NCBI GenBank assembly: GCA_029962745.1
Contig: CM057165.1
Coordinates: 19,753,226 to 19,817,225, forward strand
Direction: 5' to 3'
Origin: Echinometra lucunter
Taxonomy: Eukaryota > Echinodermata > Echinoidea > Camarodonta > Echinometridae
Length of the DNA: 64,000 nucleotides
Made by a program: the position numbers and the translations under genes. Below the pieces are notes generated by a model. It saw only the letters and a program-made list of their open reading frames with translations. It was not told where the DNA came from and searched no databases. Below are positions 59,471 through 64,000 of this stretch, in pieces (position 1 is the stretch's first letter; each line of letters starts with the position of its first letter).

Positions 59471-61399
59471 AATAGGAAGGGGAGCATGGAAACTGTGGTT
59501 CCGGCTTTCTTAAGAAGAGACCTGGATATACTGACGTAATCATACGCGTCAATCACGACACGTATCTACGCACATGATTAACGCAACTAGGCGCCTAGCC
59601 TTTACCTGGATAATCGTGGAGATATCCCTACAATCTTGCCTCGCTAAACAAAAAACAAAAGGGGGAAAAATGGCGTCAGCTTCATTACCGATTCATAGAA
59701 AACATCTCTATCCAAAGTACAGATATCCATGCAATATCGCAAACAGAGGGGATTCATGCATTATTCATCACAAATTAATTTCTTCCCTGTCGCGCACACT
59801 GCCCAGACGTAGGACAGAAGATTTGGACGCCTTTCTACTTTCTTGGGAGTTTTTCTCCATTCCACTTTGGGAGCTGGCATCATGATGTAATTTGTTTTGA
59901 CAATCGCTATTTTTTCTCCAAATACCGGTATTAAAAATGCATGGATGGAGAATTTATCTTCTACATGCACTTGCACAGTACAGTGCTTACTTCCCCTGAA
60001 GGGAAGAACTCTTGCAGCAAAGCCTATGCAAAGCTTACGGAAATCCTTAACTACAGTTTTGGAAAGGTCTTTAAGCACTTCATAGGATTCTATTCTTGTA
60101 CTGTTTTGTTTTATAAAAATAAATAGTAAGATATCTAAACAGCTGATTCCTTTTTATAGTTCCTAAAGTGGAGTAATTAATAGCAAAATAAAAAGACAGA
60201 AAGGTTCTTAGAAATCTTGTCATGATCGAGATGAAGTTCTCCTATGTTTTCCTTTTTTTTTCTTACTTCCTCTCAAATTTTTGCTACTATGATATAAGAT
60301 ACAGACTAATAATATCAGAAACATATCCACATGTGCCTGTAGTCCCATATACCCACATGTAAGCAGTTCATTTCACTGAACATAATTTTCAGCAAGATCA
60401 AGACAATCCATCATTTTGATGATTCTCTTTCCCAATTTTTCTTTTGTCTTACACAATCACCCATTTCTAGAACCTTCCACACTGTAATTTACAATACAAC
60501 TTCCCAATTTTTTATCTTTAAAATGGCAAATTTTGGACTTAAAATAAATCTTTCCCATCTAGGATTAAAAGTTTACCAATTACCTGAAAAAAAAAAAGAT
60601 ATGTATAAGGCTAATACATGTAAAACACCCCCTCCAATATTTACTCGGCCGTAACCCGGGGTACTGTCGTAACAGGATTAGCATCGTCTTGTGATGGTGT
60701 CCATCAGAATACATTTATCCAAGTTGTCATGACGAATATTATGTCACGATTGGCCACAATGATCCCAATGCCGATTTTCCATTTTTATGACGACATACAA
60801 TGACAAATGTCTTAAAGTCATTAAAATCTTCTTGTATAAAACACTAAAAAATTCCTTTCAGAGTTTTTTTTTCAGTACCCAGGGTGTAACGCAGAAAAAA
60901 AAATTCAACAAAATGATGAATTTTCAGTTGGTACCCCAGTGCACCAAACACTGCATCATGTGAATAAGCATTTAGTGTGAAATGGGGTCTGTGTCTGTGA
61001 GGCATGATTTATGGTGTGCTTCCCCAAATATGTTTACAATGTGGCAATGGGTAGTCAATAAGTGTAAGAGCTGTGATTTACTACTACTACTACCACTGCA
61101 GGATCCTCCCAGGATGTAACCTAGTGATACATTTCTGAATGAACTTTGCCGAGGCTGCGGTATGAACAGTTTCGGTATGAACAGTTTTGTAATTTTCTTT
61201 TTTAATAGATGAAAGAAGGATTATGAAATACTACTAATGTTAACTCGGTGGTCCCTCTATAAAGCCTACATGTATGAGAATGAGATCATTCGCTCCAATA
61301 GGCAGACCTATTTATGTGTTAAAGAAAAGGATGATTTAGCACATTTGACTTCCCATTGAACTGTCCTTTCAAAAGGGAATTTAAAAGATCATGTCCTTG
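59471..61399. other. Upstream side of RXR, no exon proven
   Basis: The stretch at 59500-60080 is less AT-rich than its surroundings and on the minus strand shows a donor-like CCAG|GTAAAG near 59607. The 100-residue frames there have no recognised domain, so I do not call a gene. Confidence 0.35.
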
Positions 61400-61814
61400 T
61401 TAACCCACAACAGTACAGAGCTTTCTTGAGGTCTAAATTAATCATCTTCAATCCTCAAATTGGCAATACAAATGATTTTTTTTCCACGTTTACATAGCTT
61501 GAAAAAAATAAATATGGATATAACATGAACCAAAATGAAATATAATTGTAAAATTGAATCAGGAATTGCCAATTTGAACACAGAAATAGTGATTATATAT
61601 CATTCACTGTGTTGCCAATTTAAAAAGTTATGATCAGTTACACTCTAGTGCTCTAATTCGAGAATGCCACACCATACAGCGATGGGAACAGGCTCAAATT
61701 TGTCAGTGCATTTTTCTCTTTCTGCTCATGTATGATATGTACTGCCCAACATTCTGGACCAACAGATACTGCAAAAGCGTCTCCTAAAGGTGACGCTGTA
61801 CCTCTATGGGTTAA
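61400..61814 (+). mobile_element. MITE family A, copy 2 (TTAA flanks)
   Basis: TTAACCCACAACAGTACAGA at the left and CTGTACCTCTATGGGTTAA at the right, both at TTAA. The interior aligns end to end with 1928-2344. Confidence 0.8.
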
Positions 61815-62257
61815 CCCCCCCCCCCCCTTCTTCAAGATTTCAGGGGTGAATTTGACTGTTTAATAAACAGACCTGCAATGTGGTAGAGAATGGTCTATTA
61901 CAAATAATTTTTCATGCCTGTATGTGCTAAAGTATTGTCTTCTTAATTTGTGCAATGGACCTTGTGGCTAATTAGCCTTGTACTAAACATGTTATCTAAT
62001 AAAGTTGTCTACTTCTACTATTCTTCCTCCTCCTCCTATTGCCAGCTACTGCTGCTACTACCATTACTGCTACTACTACATTATTTCAAGGGGTAAATTT
62101 CATTGCGTTTTGTGAACAGCCCTATTATGTGTTACAAAAGAGAATGATAAGCATATTTGACTTGTATTGCACTGTCCCTTTCCAATAGAATTAGGAGGCC
62201 ATGACTGTGTGTGACCCCTCTCCCATCTCCCAGCTAAATTTCATCAAGCTTTGTAAA

Positions 62258-63690
62258 TGGATTTATCATGGTTAGGACAAGAAGTCCAGACTGTGATAAG
62301 CACCTTTAAACTGCCATTAGAAGTTGACCTCAGTAAGGTCAGCCAAGAAAAAACAGACAAGCAATGTCAGGGTTTTGAAAAGAGGTCAGACATGTCCAGG
62401 CTGATGAAACAAATTTACTCATGGTTTGTTTCATTTCCTCCTCACGTTCAATGACTTATACATCAGCCAACCCCTTTCACATTAGGGGTACATGAGGGTC
62501 GAGTCTGGACTCCGTCCGGAATTGTCCAAACCCCAATGGCTAAATTAATATGAACTGTATATCAGCATGAAGAAAACAAAACTGGTAATTATGACGAAAA
62601 CTGGGGGATTTTCATAATGTGTCGGCTAGAAAAAGGGACCAAAACATGTCCAGGCTGATGAAAAGAATTTACTCATGGTTTGTTTCATTTCCTACTCACT
62701 TACTTATATATCAGCCAACCCCTTTCACATTAGGGGTAGATGAGGGTCGAGTCTGGACTTGGTCCGGAATTGTCCAAACCCCAATGGCTAAATCAATATG
62801 AACTGTACATCAGCATGAAGAAAACAAAACTGGTACTCATGACGAAAAATGGGGGATTTTTGTAATGTGTCGGCTAGAAAAGAGATCAAGGCATGTCCAC
62901 GCTGATGAAAAGAATTTACTCATGGTTTGTTTCATTTCCTACTCACGTTCAATGACTTATATATCAGCCAACCCCATTCAAATTAGGGGTAGAAGAGGAT
63001 CGGGTCTGGACTCAGTCCGGAATTGTCCAAACCCCAATGGCTAAATTAATATGAACTGTATATCATTATTTAACCCATTCGTGACAGGAATTATTTAAAG
63101 CCTAATTTGATCAGCTTTTATTCTTCAAATTGGCAACACCAACATTTTTATTTTAGTGCTACATTTTTCTTATAAAACATGTATCTGAAATGAATATAGA
63201 TTGACAGAAATTATGATGAGAAGTCAAAAAGTTGCCAATTTGCAGGGGAAAATGGTGATTTTAAACTTTCTATCACATTGCCAATTTAAGGATTTTAATG
63301 CTTATTTTCTTTTAAAAAATTTTCAGCATCAAACAACGAATATTGACGCAACCAAAATGGGCACAGTTTGTGTAGAATTTTTTGCTCTTTCTGCTCATGT
63401 ATTTGGTATGATTTTTAGGGCTTTGCATCAAAAGATATTAGGCCAAACCACAAAATGTGGACCTCTGTCACGAATGGGTTAAAAAAAATTAATGAATAAA
63501 ACTGGTAATGTCAGGGCTAGAGAGAGGTTAGGCATATCCAGAATGATGATGAAAGTTACAACTTGTTTATTTCCTTCTTGCGCTCAATGAGACACATATA
63601 TATATACCCCTTTCATAATAGGGGTAGAAAAGGATCGAGTCTCGACATGGTCCGGAATAGTCCGAAACCCCAATAGCTGGCGTCTGGTTA
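62258..63690 (+). repeat. Four-unit tandem array (about 250 bp), split by MITE P
   Basis: The landmark CATGTCCAGGCTGATG recurs at 62391, 62645 and 62892 (CATGTCCACGCTG) and, as CATATCCAGAATGATG, at 63532. Each unit also has CCTTTCACATTAGGGGTA-type and GTCTGGACTNNGTCCGGAAT. The family P MITE at 63070 lies between units 3 and 4. Short open frames at 62257 and 62619 follow the repeat and are not genes. Confidence 0.85.
63070..63482 (+). mobile_element. MITE family P, copy 2 (TTAA flanks)
   Basis: TTAA at 63070-63073 and 63479-63482; the ends ACCCATTCGTGACAG and CTGTCACGAATGGGT are exact inverted repeats. It aligns with 3598-4014 at very high similarity in the same orientation. Confidence 0.85.
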
Positions 63691-64000
63691 CTTCACTTAA
63701 CTATTGCTTATATTTAAATGATAATAACAATAATTACCGGCAGATAAAAATGTATAAAGTGCAGCTACTATATCAATATACATGTACCTGTACTCTACTG
63801 CCCTATGATGTAACAACTGCCAACAATGCTACAGCATGGACATACAATAATGATAAAAAATAATAAAATATGTCAGAAAAGTTTCTCATCTCCTATCTCT
63901 CCTTGCTTCTCTAATTTCTTTATTTTGTCTTCTTTTTCCTTTTCTTTTCTTTATTCTGCAATATTTCTCTCTTACCTAAATAATCGTATTGATTCTATGT
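63691..64000. other. Right edge, AT-rich
   Basis: On the minus strand a donor-like TTTAG|GTAAGAGAG lies at about 63976-63978. The sequence before it does not fit the first RXR zinc finger. Nothing else is recognised. Confidence 0.35.

Noticed and set aside
59006..59552. Overlapping minus-strand frames of 126-174 residues
   Set aside because: They lie in the GA-rich tract; composition is Ser/Leu/Phe/Pro-only low complexity.
59574..60078. Frames of 103 (+) and 105 (-) residues that overlap on opposite strands
   Set aside because: No family recognised, they shadow one another and lack convincing splice sites; not called genes.
63976..64000. Donor-like site at the right edge as the missing RXR zinc-finger exon
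   Set aside because: In phase 1 the preceding codons would read DYL before Gly instead of the RSS expected before it.

Overview
This is an A+T-rich, intron-rich animal genomic window with no operons and no bacterial signals. The two genes, the density of small inverted-repeat transposons and a tRNA-derived SINE suggest a marine deuterostome. I favour a sea urchin, but that is an inference from the overall look of the sequence and the window alone does not prove the species.

Two protein-coding genes point towards each other. On the + strand, five exons between 8280 and 23007 encode a complete sialyltransferase-like protein of 426 residues. It has the L, S and VS sialylmotifs of the GT29 ST6GALNAC group, an N-terminal membrane anchor and an unusually long, sequon-rich stem. 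On the - strand, five exons between 46179 and 38323 encode the 3' part of a retinoid X receptor (RXR, nuclear receptor NR2B): the second part of the DNA-binding domain, the hinge and the whole ligand-binding domain up to the stop codon. The first zinc finger and the A/B domain were not found and probably lie beyond 64000, so 46180-64000 is read as RXR intron or 5' region. All exon joins keep frame with GT-AG sites.

Everything else is repeats. Layout: 1-8279, upstream region with a nearly perfect hairpin at the left edge, three TTAA-flanked MITEs, a nested MITE/SINE/ATT-repeat block and a four-unit tandem array. 8280-23007, the sialyltransferase with MITE-loaded introns. 23008-38322, convergent intergenic/3'UTR space with a GAT microsatellite and polypurine minisatellite. 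38323-46179, RXR exons with nested MITE+SINE, a broken copy of one ligand-binding-domain exon beside a LINE fragment, and MITEs next to splice sites. 46180-64000, more MITEs, a GA tract, and a tandem array split by a MITE at the right end.

No tRNA, rRNA, CRISPR, viral or toxin gene was recognised. The two genes have no evident functional link: one modifies glycans in the Golgi and the other is a nuclear transcription factor. The most unusual observations are the left-edge palindrome, the tandem amplification around the RXR stop codon, the decayed RXR exon duplicate, and the datable nested insertions.
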